Shown here: one piece after another, positions 1 through 6,718 of the stretch
How the letters are laid out: each line of letters opens with the position of its first letter
Position numbering within the stretch: position 1 is the stretch's first letter
Assembly: GCA_905233855.1 (NCBI GenBank)
Contig: CAJOGA010000008.1
Span: 1 to 35,622 of the forward strand
DNA length: 35,622 bases
DNA from: an uncultured Clostridia bacterium
GTDB taxonomy: Bacteria > Bacillota > Clostridia > UBA1381 > CAJOGA01
Direction of reading: 5' to 3'
Position numbers and translations under genes: made by a program
Notes under the pieces: model-generated
Database searches by the model: none
What the model saw: only the letters and a program-made list of their open reading frames with translations
What the model was told of the DNA's origin: nothing

Positions 1-23
1 AGAATTAACGTGCCGCTTTTTTT
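1..23 (+). terminator. Probable 3' half of an upstream gene's intrinsic terminator (cut by window edge)
   Basis: The window opens with CGTGCCGC (9-16) followed by seven T (17-23). This is what the descending arm and U-tract of a rho-independent terminator look like. The ascending arm would lie outside the window, so the hairpin cannot be proved. The same arm (CGTGCCG) ends the two complete terminators at 14922-14953 and 17760-17796, which makes the reading more likely. Confidence 0.45.
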
Positions 24-32
24 GTTTTGTTA

Positions 33-61
33 TTGATATTTAGTAAAAAAAGGTGTAAAAT
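33..61 (+). promoter_or_regulatory. Sigma-A type promoter of the nifS-nifU-mnmA operon
   Basis: TTGATA (33-38) and TAAAAT (56-61) are separated by exactly 17 nt. Each matches the sigma-A consensus at five of six positions. The start site would be near 68, giving a leader of about 70 nt before the GTG start at 140. No iscR-like gene lies between this promoter and nifS. Confidence 0.65.
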
Positions 62-139
62 ATATAGTGCCTGCTGTAGATGCAGACAGCTGTCGCCACT
101 TGACGGCAAGTTAGAATTAATACAAAGGAGGATGATATT

Positions 140-1321
140 GTGTCAAAGTTTGTATATATGGACAATAGTGCCACAACCAGAATTACCGATGAAGTTTTCG
201 AGTCCATGAAACCGTATCTGACACAACATTACGGAAACCCGTCATCTATATATTCTATAGGCAGAGATGCCAGAGCAGCTGTTGACGCCGCACGTGAGAA
301 GGTTGCAAAAGCATTGAACGCACCAAAGGTTAATAATATATATTTCACAGCGTCGGGCACAGAAGCCGATAACTGGGCAATAAAGGGGTATGCTTTTGCT
401 CATAAAAATAAAGGAAATCACATAATTTCAAGTGCCATAGAACACCATGCCGTGCTTCACACGTTGCAGTATCTTGAAAAACAAGGCTTTGAAGTAACTT
501 ATCTGCCTGTCGACGCCAACGGTCTTATCAGTCTTGACGATCTTGAAAAAGCCATAAAGCCGACAACCATAATGATCACGATTATGACGGCAAATAACGA
601 GATAGGAACAATAGAGCCTATAGCTGAAATAGGTAAAATCGCCCATGACCACAAAATCGTGTTCCACACCGATGCGGTTCAGGCGATAGGTAATATGAAA
701 ATAGATGTACAGGAAATGAATATAGACATGCTGTCTATGTCTGCCCACAAAATCCATGGGCCTAAAGGCGTGGGGGCTTTGTATGTTAAAAGCGGTATAC
801 GTCTTGATAATCTTCATCACGGCGGTGCACAGGAGAGCAACAAGCGTGCCGGCACAGAAAACGTTGCAGGTATCGTGGGATTGGGAACGGCTATAGAATC
901 GGCAATGGAACACATGGACGAAAACATTGCCAAAATGACAGCGTTAAGAGACAGACTTATTAAAGAAATAGAGGAAAAAATACCGTATTGCCGTTTGAAC
1001 GGCGACCGTGTAAAACGTTTACCGACAAACGTTAACTTCTCATTCAAATATATAGAGGGTGAGTCAATATTGCTTATGCTTGATATAAACGGCATAGCGG
1101 CATCAAGCGGTTCCGCCTGCACGTCGGGTTCGCTGGATCCGTCGCACGTGCTTCTGGCAATCGGCTTGCCGCATGAAATTGCCCACGGCTCCACACGATT
1201 GAGCCTCAGCAACGAGACAACAAGCGAAGACGTGGATTATGTAATGAGTGTGCTTCCGGGCATTGTGGAAAGATTGAGAAAGATGTCGCCTTTATACGAG
1301 GAAATATCAAAAGAAAAATAA
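140..1321 (+). CDS. nifS: Cysteine desulfurase, NifS/IscS family
   Basis: A PLP enzyme that removes sulfur from L-cysteine and passes the persulfide to Fe-S scaffolds and tRNA thiolases in the cytoplasm. The 393-aa length is normal for the family. Visible hallmarks are the N-terminal YMDNSATT, the PLP-lysine motif SAHKIHGPKG (Lys204), and the catalytic loop SSGSACTSGS with Cys327 on the long flexible loop typical of group I (IscS/NifS) enzymes. GTG at 140 is chosen because AAAGGAGG sits about 8 nt upstream. The next in-frame ATG (158) would cut into the conserved beta-strand. It is followed by nifU (46 nt later) and mnmA, so one operon likely supplies sulfur both to clusters and to tRNA 2-thiouridine. 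Naming as nifS rather than iscS is by operon type; biochemical role inferred from family. Confidence 0.95.
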   Translation: MSKFVYMDNSATTRITDEVFESMKPYLTQHYGNPSSIYSIGRDARAAVDAAREKVAKALNAPKVNNIYFTASGTEADNWAIKGYAFAHKNKGNHIISSAIEHHAVLHTLQYLEKQGFEVTYLPVDANGLISLDDLEKAIKPTTIMITIMTANNEIGTIEPIAEIGKIAHDHKIVFHTDAVQAIGNMKIDVQEMNIDMLSMSAHKIHGPKGVGALYVKSGIRLDNLHHGGAQESNKRAGTENVAGIVGLGTAIESAMEHMDENIAKMTALRDRLIKEIEEKIPYCRLNGDRVKRLPTNVNFSFKYIEGESILLMLDINGIAASSGSACTSGSLDPSHVLLAIGLPHEIAHGSTRLSLSNETTSEDVDYVMSVLPGIVERLRKMSPLYEEISKEK

Positions 1322-1328
1322 TAATTCT

Positions 1329-1344
1329 ACCTAACGTTTTAGGT
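1329..1344 (+). other. Small intercistronic hairpin between nifS and nifU
   Basis: ACCTAA (1329-1334) and TTAGGT (1339-1344) form a perfect 6-bp stem with a CGTT loop, just after the nifS stop and 24 nt before the nifU start. There is no strong T-tract, so it is more likely an mRNA stability or translation element than a terminator. It could be chance. Confidence 0.3.
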
Positions 1345-1367
1345 CAGTTTTGAAAGGAGAAATTTGT

Positions 1368-1799
1368 ATGTACAGCGAAAAAGTTATGGACCATTTTTCA
1401 AATCCGAGAAATGTGGGTGAGCTGGAAAACGCCAACGCAGTAGGACAAGTCGGAAACGCAAGATGCGGCGATATAATGAAGATATATCTGCAAATAGAAG
1501 ACGATATAATAAAAGACGTTAAATTTAAAACCTTTGGCTGCGGTGCTGCTGTTGCAACCAGCTCTATGGCAACCGAAATGGTTAAAGGGAAATCTGTTGC
1601 AGAAGCATTGGAGCTTACAAATAAAGCCGTTATGGAAGCGTTGGACGGACTTCCTCCGGCAAAGGTGCATTGCTCGGTGCTTGCAGAGGAAGCTATAAAA
1701 GCCGCAATAGAAGACTATTATGCACGTCAGGGCAAGGAAAGCCCTGTAAAAACCGAATGCAGCGGTTGTTGCAAGGATTGCGACGTGCATCACGAATAA
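1368..1799 (+). CDS. nifU: Fe-S cluster assembly scaffold, NifU N-terminal (IscU-like) family, with Cys-rich tail
   Basis: Scaffold on which [2Fe-2S]/[4Fe-4S] clusters are built from sulfur given by the upstream desulfurase. The three cluster-ligand cysteines are in place: Cys33 in ARCGD (with Asp35), Cys58 in FGCGAA, and Cys102 in VHCSVLAEEAI. I start at ATG 1368 because AAAGGAG lies directly upstream. A longer frame back to 1350 would place its start inside that ribosome binding site. The protein is 143 aa. About 15 residues after the fold end in CSGCCKDCDVHHE (Cys131, 134, 135, 138, His141, 142), a metal-binding-looking tail absent from E. coli IscU. There is no C-terminal Nfu domain. Confidence 0.93.
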   Translation: MYSEKVMDHFSNPRNVGELENANAVGQVGNARCGDIMKIYLQIEDDIIKDVKFKTFGCGAAVATSSMATEMVKGKSVAEALELTNKAVMEALDGLPPAKVHCSVLAEEAIKAAIEDYYARQGKESPVKTECSGCCKDCDVHHE

Positions 1800-1822
1800 A
1801 CATCCTTTAAAGGGGCATAATT

Positions 1823-2875
1823 ATGAAAGAAAAGGTTGTGCTTGGTATAAGCGGCGGCGTGGACAGTTCTGTTGCCGCCGCTTTGTTGCAGAAACAAGGT
1901 TATGAAGTAATAGGTCTTACCATAAAAACTGTTTCAGCGCCGGACGAAGAGTTTGCTCCTGCGGCAGACGGCAGAGAGGTTTGTAATGCGTTGGGCATAA
2001 AGCATATTGTGCTTGACGTAAGCGAAAAATTTAAAAAGAGCGTAATAGACTATTTTGCACAGTCGTATATGAACGGCGAAACGCCGAATCCGTGCGTTAT
2101 GTGCAACAGAGAGGTCAAGTTTGATTCGCTGCTTATGTGTGCCGATCAGATAGGGGCACAACACATAGCCACAGGTCATTATGCAAAAACTCACTTTAAC
2201 GAATTGACAGGCAGATACAGCTTGATGCGTTCAAAGGCGGGCAAAAAGGATCAGACATATATGCTCTATAATCTTAAACAGGAGCAGCTGTCAAGATTTA
2301 TAACGCCGCTGTCGGAATACGATAAGCCGACTGTGCGTGCAATGGCGGCAGATATGGGGCTTATGACGTCGGACAAGCCGGACAGTCAGGAAAATTGTTT
2401 TATTCCGCCCGATATAAATTATGTTGACTATATAAAGAAAAACTACAATTATACGCCCGTTCCCGGTAATTTTATCGACACAAAAAATAATGTTATAGGA
2501 ACGCATAAGGGCATCATATACTATACAATAGGTCAACGCAAGGGATTGGGGCAGAGCTTTGGCGAGCCTGTTTTCGTTTTGAATATCAATCCCGCCGACA
2601 ACACCGTAACGCTCGGTAAAAAGGGCGAAGAGTTTATGCAAAGTGCTATTATAGGCAAGACAAACTTTACAGCAATAACAGAGCCGGACTCTGCCATAGA
2701 GGTATATGCCAAGGTAAGATATGCCGCACCTCCGTCAAAGGCGGTGCTTGAGCCGCTTGGCGGCGGCTTGTACCGCGTAACGTTTGACGAACCGCAGCGT
2801 GCGGTAACAAAAGGTCAGTCAATAGTGTTTTATGACGAGGAGCTTTTGTTGGGCGGCGGAATTATACAAGATTAA
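1823..2875 (+). CDS. mnmA: tRNA-specific 2-thiouridylase MnmA
   Basis: Makes 2-thiouridine at wobble position 34 of tRNA(Lys/Glu/Gln), using ATP and a persulfide ultimately from a cysteine desulfurase. The PP-loop motif GISGGVDSSVAA is at residues 8-19. The two catalytic cysteines are Cys91 (TPNPCVMC) and Cys192 (SQENCF). The tRNA/adenylate motifs ATGHYA and GQRKGLG and the C-terminal beta-barrel are present. Length is 350 aa, slightly short because the segment after GLTIKT is compact. The ATG start is preceded by AAAGGGG. It is 23 nt after nifU, so sulfur supply and use are co-expressed. Confidence 0.95.
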   Translation: MKEKVVLGISGGVDSSVAAALLQKQGYEVIGLTIKTVSAPDEEFAPAADGREVCNALGIKHIVLDVSEKFKKSVIDYFAQSYMNGETPNPCVMCNREVKFDSLLMCADQIGAQHIATGHYAKTHFNELTGRYSLMRSKAGKKDQTYMLYNLKQEQLSRFITPLSEYDKPTVRAMAADMGLMTSDKPDSQENCFIPPDINYVDYIKKNYNYTPVPGNFIDTKNNVIGTHKGIIYYTIGQRKGLGQSFGEPVFVLNINPADNTVTLGKKGEEFMQSAIIGKTNFTAITEPDSAIEVYAKVRYAAPPSKAVLEPLGGGLYRVTFDEPQRAVTKGQSIVFYDEELLLGGGIIQD

Positions 2876-2882
2876 ATTATGT

Positions 2883-2904
2883 ATCCGGCTGCACGCAACC
2901 GGAT
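2883..2904 (+). other. Hairpin after mnmA (possible weak terminator)
   Basis: ATCCGG (2883-2888) pairs with CCGGAT (2899-2904), and TGC/GCA extends the stem past one mismatch. No T-run follows immediately (the nearest is about 30 nt on), so it is not a classical intrinsic terminator. It may be an mRNA 3'-end structure. Confidence 0.35.
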
Positions 2905-2945
2905 TCAGAACGTTTGAAAAAATATTTTTCTCGGTTTGACGTTAA

Positions 2946-3125
2946 TTAATAGTTTTTCACAATCGGCACAAATGTTTTGCAGCAGGTGTTATCGCTTGTG
3001 GAAACAGGCCCGTGCATATCGTTTATTTCAACATTCGGTGCTGTGCAGCAGTCGTTGCTGCCATGATATGCACATTCTTTAACGCTGCAGCTGATATAAT
3101 TGCTTGATACGTTTTGTATATTCAT
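2946..3125 (-). CDS. DUF1540 small cysteine-rich protein
   Basis: A 59-aa protein with six cysteines (13, 18, 26, 27, 48, 49) in the DUF1540 pattern: ISCSVKECAYH, then DCCTAPNVEI, then TCCKTFVP. This family is common in spore-forming Firmicutes and has no assigned function. The spacing suggests a small metal-binding or disulfide-stabilised fold. I choose ATG at 3125 with GGAG about 12 nt upstream. An in-frame GTG four codons earlier (3137) would sit inside the ribosome binding site. It is alone on the minus strand between plus-strand operons, about 70 nt from the mnmA stop. Function not inferable. Confidence 0.8.
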   Translation of the reverse strand: MNIQNVSSNYISCSVKECAYHGSNDCCTAPNVEINDMHGPVSTSDNTCCKTFVPIVKNY

Positions 3126-3238
3126 AATAAAAAGCACTCTCCGTTAAAAGGTTATTAAGTGATTTGATCACGCTTTTATTTTACGCATTTAACGTCTGAA
3201 CATTCATGGCAAAATTTTTAAAATCAAGGAGTGCAGTG

Positions 3239-3940
3239 ATGTCTGTCTACACCATATCAGACCTGCATCTGCCGTTGGGCATAGATAAACCTATGGACGT
3301 TTTCGGCACGGTGTGGGAAAATTACACAGAAAAATTACGTGAAAACTGGCAAACTGCCGTATCGGAGGATGACACCGTTGTTATAGGCGGCGATTTTTGC
3401 TGGGCAACCTATATAGAGCAGGCATATAAAGACTTTGAGTTTTTGTCGGTGCTGCCGGGCAAAAAGGTGATTTTAAAGGGCAACCATGACTATTGGTGGA
3501 CTACCAAAAAAAAGATGGACGAATTTGTGCAAGCCAACAAATTTAACAATATTGATTTTTTGCAAAACAATTCCTACATAGTCAAAGCCGGCGGCAGAGA
3601 TATCGGTATATGCGGCACGCGAGGCTGGTCGATGCCAAATGCCAAGGATTATGATGCCGCCATATTTTCACGTGAGGTGCAGCGGCTGGAACTTTCAATA
3701 CAGTCCGCCGCAGATAAGGCTGATGAAATAATTGTGTTTATGCACTATCCGCCCGTATCGTCGGACTATTTGACAACGGGCTTTACAGAGGTAATGAACA
3801 GGTACGGCATCAAAAAATGTATATACGGTCATCTGCACGCAAAAGCTCACAGTTTTGCGTTGCAAGGCGATGTAAACGGTATAGAGTATACGTTGGTATC
3901 AGCCGATTATATGAATTTTATGCCTTTAAAGATTATCTGA
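3239..3940 (+). CDS. Calcineurin-like metallophosphoesterase (COG1768-type predicted phosphohydrolase)
   Basis: A 233-aa cytoplasmic binuclear-metal phosphoesterase. The metal ligands read in order: SDLH (Asp8, His10), GGDFCW, GNHDYWW, MHYPP and GHLHAKAH, the full metallophosphoesterase signature. The GNHDYWW variant and overall layout resemble the COG1768 subgroup. The start is ATG 3239 with AAGGAG about 8 nt upstream, so the frame's upstream ATG at 3206 is not used. The substrate is unknown; the family includes nucleotide and phosphodiester hydrolases. It is 21 nt from the following HAD phosphatase, so the pair is probably co-transcribed. Confidence 0.88.
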   Translation: MSVYTISDLHLPLGIDKPMDVFGTVWENYTEKLRENWQTAVSEDDTVVIGGDFCWATYIEQAYKDFEFLSVLPGKKVILKGNHDYWWTTKKKMDEFVQANKFNNIDFLQNNSYIVKAGGRDIGICGTRGWSMPNAKDYDAAIFSREVQRLELSIQSAADKADEIIVFMHYPPVSSDYLTTGFTEVMNRYGIKKCIYGHLHAKAHSFALQGDVNGIEYTLVSADYMNFMPLKII

Positions 3941-3961
3941 TATGACGCCGGAGGTTTTTAT

Positions 3962-4612
3962 ATGAAAAAATATGCCATATTTGATCTGGACGGAACGGTT
4001 TTGGATTCTATGCCTATCTGGCAGGACGTCGGCCCCGATTTTTTGGAAAAATACTCTGTGCCTGTGCCTGAGGGATTGAACGATAAAGTTAAAAAGATGG
4101 ATTTTAAAGAGGCTATGAAATATTTTATAGACACCTTTGCTCTTGACTTGGATTTGGACGAAGTTTTTGAAGCAACCAAGGAGGCTGTGCAAAAGAAGTA
4201 TGCTCAGCAGGTGCAGTTAAAACCCTACACCGCAGAGTTTTTGCAAAAGCTAAAAGACAATAACGTAAGGATGTGCGTTGCAACCGCTTCCGAAAGGTCG
4301 CTGTGTGAGTTTGCGTTAAAGAGACTGGGCGTGTACGACTATTTTGAATTTATATTAACCTGTTCCGATGTTAAAAAAGGTAAGGACGATCCGTACATTT
4401 TTTTAAAATGTGTCGAGCTGTTCGGCTGTCAGCCGGAAGATGCATTTGTTGTTGAAGATGCATTATACGGCATGGAGACTGCAAAAAAAGCAGGCTTTTT
4501 TGTTGTGGGCGTGTATGACAAAAGTGCCGAGCAGGACGCCGAAGCGATAAAAAACACAGCGGATGTGTATCTGAACTCTTTTAAAGACGCCGACGTGTTG
4601 TTTGAAAACTGA
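3962..4612 (+). CDS. HAD-superfamily hydrolase (beta-phosphoglucomutase/phosphatase-like)
   Basis: A 216-aa HAD phosphatase. Motif I is FDLDGTVLDS (nucleophile Asp8, acid/base Asp10), motif II is the ATASE segment, motif III is the Lys in KKGKDDPYIF, and motif IV is VVEDALYGMETAKKAG. An alpha-helical cap sits between motif I and II (about residues 15-85), as in the beta-phosphoglucomutase-like subfamily I. The substrate cannot be predicted; phosphosugars and nucleotides are usual. The ribosome binding site GGAGG is at 3949-3953. It is the last gene before the pckG promoter region. Confidence 0.88.
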   Translation: MKKYAIFDLDGTVLDSMPIWQDVGPDFLEKYSVPVPEGLNDKVKKMDFKEAMKYFIDTFALDLDLDEVFEATKEAVQKKYAQQVQLKPYTAEFLQKLKDNNVRMCVATASERSLCEFALKRLGVYDYFEFILTCSDVKKGKDDPYIFLKCVELFGCQPEDAFVVEDALYGMETAKKAGFFVVGVYDKSAEQDAEAIKNTADVYLNSFKDADVLFEN

Positions 4613-4720
4613 TGCTTTTAATATGTTATTTGACATTCTTGCTATTTGTGTGCATGAAAATTAACAAAAAATCGGCAAAAAGTTTATAAAAAAAGTCTTT
4701 TATTTTTAAGATGAGTATAG

Positions 4721-4726
4721 TATAAT
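4721..4726 (+). promoter_or_regulatory. Candidate -10 element of pckG
   Basis: A perfect TATAAT lies at 4721-4726, about 97 nt before the pckG start, in a very AT-rich stretch. No good -35 is found 16-18 nt upstream (TTTTAT-like only), so the promoter may need an activator. The TTGACA at 4630-4635 has no matching -10 at proper spacing. Confidence 0.4.
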
Positions 4727-4739
4727 TAATTCATAAATT

Positions 4740-4800
4740 AAAATGGGGGAGATTGGTGAAAATGTCAATTTTCCCATTTTACACGGGCATACAGTGCCTG
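4740..4800 (+). promoter_or_regulatory. Structured 5' leader of pckG: two consecutive hairpins
   Basis: Hairpin 1 runs from AAAATGGG (4740-4747) to CCCATTTT (4773-4780). With two G-U pairs and a small bulge the stem extends inward to GATTG/CAATT around a 10-nt loop (4756-4765). Hairpin 2 is CGGGCA (4784-4789) with TGCCTG (4795-4800) around TACAG. They end just before the ribosome binding site (GGGAGGAG, 4807-4814). No T-tract follows, so control of RNA stability or translation, or a protein operator in the DNA, is more likely than termination. Confidence 0.45.
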
Positions 4801-4822
4801 AAAATAGGGAGGAGATTTAATC

Positions 4823-6586
4823 ATGACTAATAATAAAGCAGTATTAAACTGGCTTGATGAAATGGCTCAAATGACAACCCCTGATAAAATTGTCTGGATC
4901 GACGGTTCTGAAGAACAGCTTGAAGCTCTTCGTGCAGAAGCTGTTGCTTCCGGCGAAATGATCAAACTCAACCAGGAAAAGTTGCCGGGTTGTTACTATC
5001 ACAGAACAGCTGAAAATGACGTTGCACGTGTTGAGGACAGAACATTTATCTGTACTCCTACAAAAGAAGAAGCAGGGCCTATCAATAACTGGATGGATCC
5101 TGCCGAAATGTATGCAAAGCTCAGAAAGCTTTACACCGGCTCAATGAAAGGCAGAACAATGTATGTTATTCCTTATTCAATGGGTCCTGTAGGCTCTCCG
5201 TTCTCAAAAATCGGTATAGAGCTTACCGACAGCATATATGTTGTTCTTAACATGGCCATTATGACAAGAATAGGCAAGCCTGTTATGGATCAGCTTGGTG
5301 ATGACGCTGATTTTGTTAAATGCCTTCACGCTAAAAAAGACGTTGATCCTGAAGAAAGATATATTGTTCAGTTCCCGCAGGATTCAACAATATGGTCAAT
5401 CAACTCAGCATACGGCGGTAACGTTTTGCTTGGTAAAAAGTGCTTTGCACTCAGAATTGCTTCTTATCTCGGCATGAAAGAAGGCTGGATGGCTGAACAC
5501 ATGCTCATCTTGGGATTGGAAAATCCGAAGGGTGAAGTTAAGTATATCTGTGCCGCTTTCCCGTCGGCTTGCGGTAAAACCAACCTTGCTATGCTTATTC
5601 CGCCGGAATATCTTAAGAAAAAAGGCTATAAGGTTTGGACAGTCGGCGACGATATCGCATGGCTCAGAATCGGTCCTGACGGCAGACTGTATGCCATAAA
5701 CCCTGAAGCAGGTTTCTTCGGCGTTGCACCGGGAACAAGCGAAAAAACCAATTTCAACGCTTTGGCTGCTACAAAGAAGAATACTATATTCACAAACGTT
5801 GCAATAAACAACGACGACAATACTGTATGGTGGGAAGGTTTGGACAAGAATCCGCCTGAAAACTGTACAGAATGGACAGGTAAACACGTTAACGGCAAGA
5901 CTTACGAAGGCAAACTTGCTCATCCTAACTCAAGATTTACTGCTCCGGCTGTTAACTGCCCTTGCATATCGCCTGAATTTGAAAATCCGCAGGGCGTGCC
6001 GATTTCTGCAATCGTATTCGGCGGACGACGTGCTAAAACCGCTCCGCTTGTATATCAGGCATATGATTGGCAACACGGCGTATTTGTCGGCGCAACAATG
6101 GCTTCCGAAACAACAGCAGCCGCAACAGGTGCTGTAGGCGTTGTAAGACGTGATCCTATGGCTATGAAGCCTTTTGTCGGTTACAATATGGCTGACTACT
6201 TTGGTCATTGGCTTGAAATGGGCAACAAAATCGATCCTGCAAAAGCTCCTAAAATCTTCCACGTTAACTGGTTCAGACAGGATGACGAAGGCAACTTTAT
6301 GTGGCCTGGCTTTGGCGATAACATGCGTGTTCTTCTTTGGATATTGGACAGATGTGAAGGTAAAGCAGACGCAGTTGAATCAGCTATCGGTTATTTGCCT
6401 GAATCCATCGACACAACCGATCTTGATATCAATGAAGCAACACTTAAAGAGTTGTTGAGCGTTGATAAAGATGTTTGGAAGGAAGAAATAAAAGGTCAGA
6501 AAGAGTATTTTGCTCAATTCGGCGACAGACTTCCTAAAGGCATTAAAGACGAGCTTGATAAGCTTGAAGCAAGATTAAATAAATAA
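4823..6586 (+). CDS. pckG: Phosphoenolpyruvate carboxykinase (GTP)
   Basis: Interconverts oxaloacetate + GTP and PEP + CO2 + GDP. In anaerobes it may run either way (gluconeogenesis or CO2-fixing PEP carboxylation). The 587-aa length and the kinase-1a loop FPSACGKTNLAM (from Phe246, with the reactive Cys250 and Lys252) identify the GTP type, not the ATP type. Other family marks are YGGNVLLGKKCFALRIAS, VGDDIAWL with metal ligand Asp, NPEAGFFGVAPGTS and FGGRR. The start is set by GGGAGGAG 8 nt upstream. It is a single-gene unit with its own leader and a strong terminator. It lies close to eda and kdgK, whose product pyruvate/G3P enters the same part of metabolism. Confidence 0.97.
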   Translation: MTNNKAVLNWLDEMAQMTTPDKIVWIDGSEEQLEALRAEAVASGEMIKLNQEKLPGCYYHRTAENDVARVEDRTFICTPTKEEAGPINNWMDPAEMYAKLRKLYTGSMKGRTMYVIPYSMGPVGSPFSKIGIELTDSIYVVLNMAIMTRIGKPVMDQLGDDADFVKCLHAKKDVDPEERYIVQFPQDSTIWSINSAYGGNVLLGKKCFALRIASYLGMKEGWMAEHMLILGLENPKGEVKYICAAFPSACGKTNLAMLIPPEYLKKKGYKVWTVGDDIAWLRIGPDGRLYAINPEAGFFGVAPGTSEKTNFNALAATKKNTIFTNVAINNDDNTVWWEGLDKNPPENCTEWTGKHVNGKTYEGKLAHPNSRFTAPAVNCPCISPEFENPQGVPISAIVFGGRRAKTAPLVYQAYDWQHGVFVGATMASETTAAATGAVGVVRRDPMAMKPFVGYNMADYFGHWLEMGNKIDPAKAPKIFHVNWFRQDDEGNFMWPGFGDNMRVLLWILDRCEGKADAVESAIGYLPESIDTTDLDINEATLKELLSVDKDVWKEEIKGQKEYFAQFGDRLPKGIKDELDKLEARLNK

Positions 6587-6608
6587 TTTTAAACTGATAC
6601 ATACAAAT

Positions 6609-6641
6609 AAAACAGCAGCCAAAGTGGCTGCTGTTTTAGTA
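6609..6641 (+). terminator. Intrinsic terminator after pckG, likely bidirectional with spoIIE
   Basis: A perfect 13-bp stem: AAAACAGCAGCCA (6609-6621) and TGGCTGCTGTTTT (6625-6637) with an AAG loop. The stem has T at one end and A at the other, so it gives a U-tract in both directions, fitting the convergent pckG and spoIIE. The 80 nt from 6639 to the spoIIE stop hold nothing else clear. Confidence 0.9.
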
Positions 6642-6718
6642 TATCTGTAAACTTATATACAACCTGTTGGTCGAAAAGGATAATGAGTTATTGTCAATCT
6701 CGTTTTTTCTGTCTGATT

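Noticed and set aside
428-913. 161-aa minus-strand frame inside nifS
   Set aside because: Antisense shadow of a clearly real gene, with atypical Phe/Tyr/His-rich composition and no start context.
3164-3185. GTGAT-TTG-ATCAC dyad upstream of the phosphoesterase as an mnmA terminator
   Set aside because: The stem is only 5 bp and the T-rich stretch is broken. It is also over 280 nt from mnmA and upstream of the DUF1540 gene on the other strand.
4630-4658. TTGACA at 4630 as a pckG promoter
   Set aside because: At 17-18 nt downstream the sequence is CATGAA/ATGAAA, a poor -10. TATAAT at 4721 is too far to pair with it.
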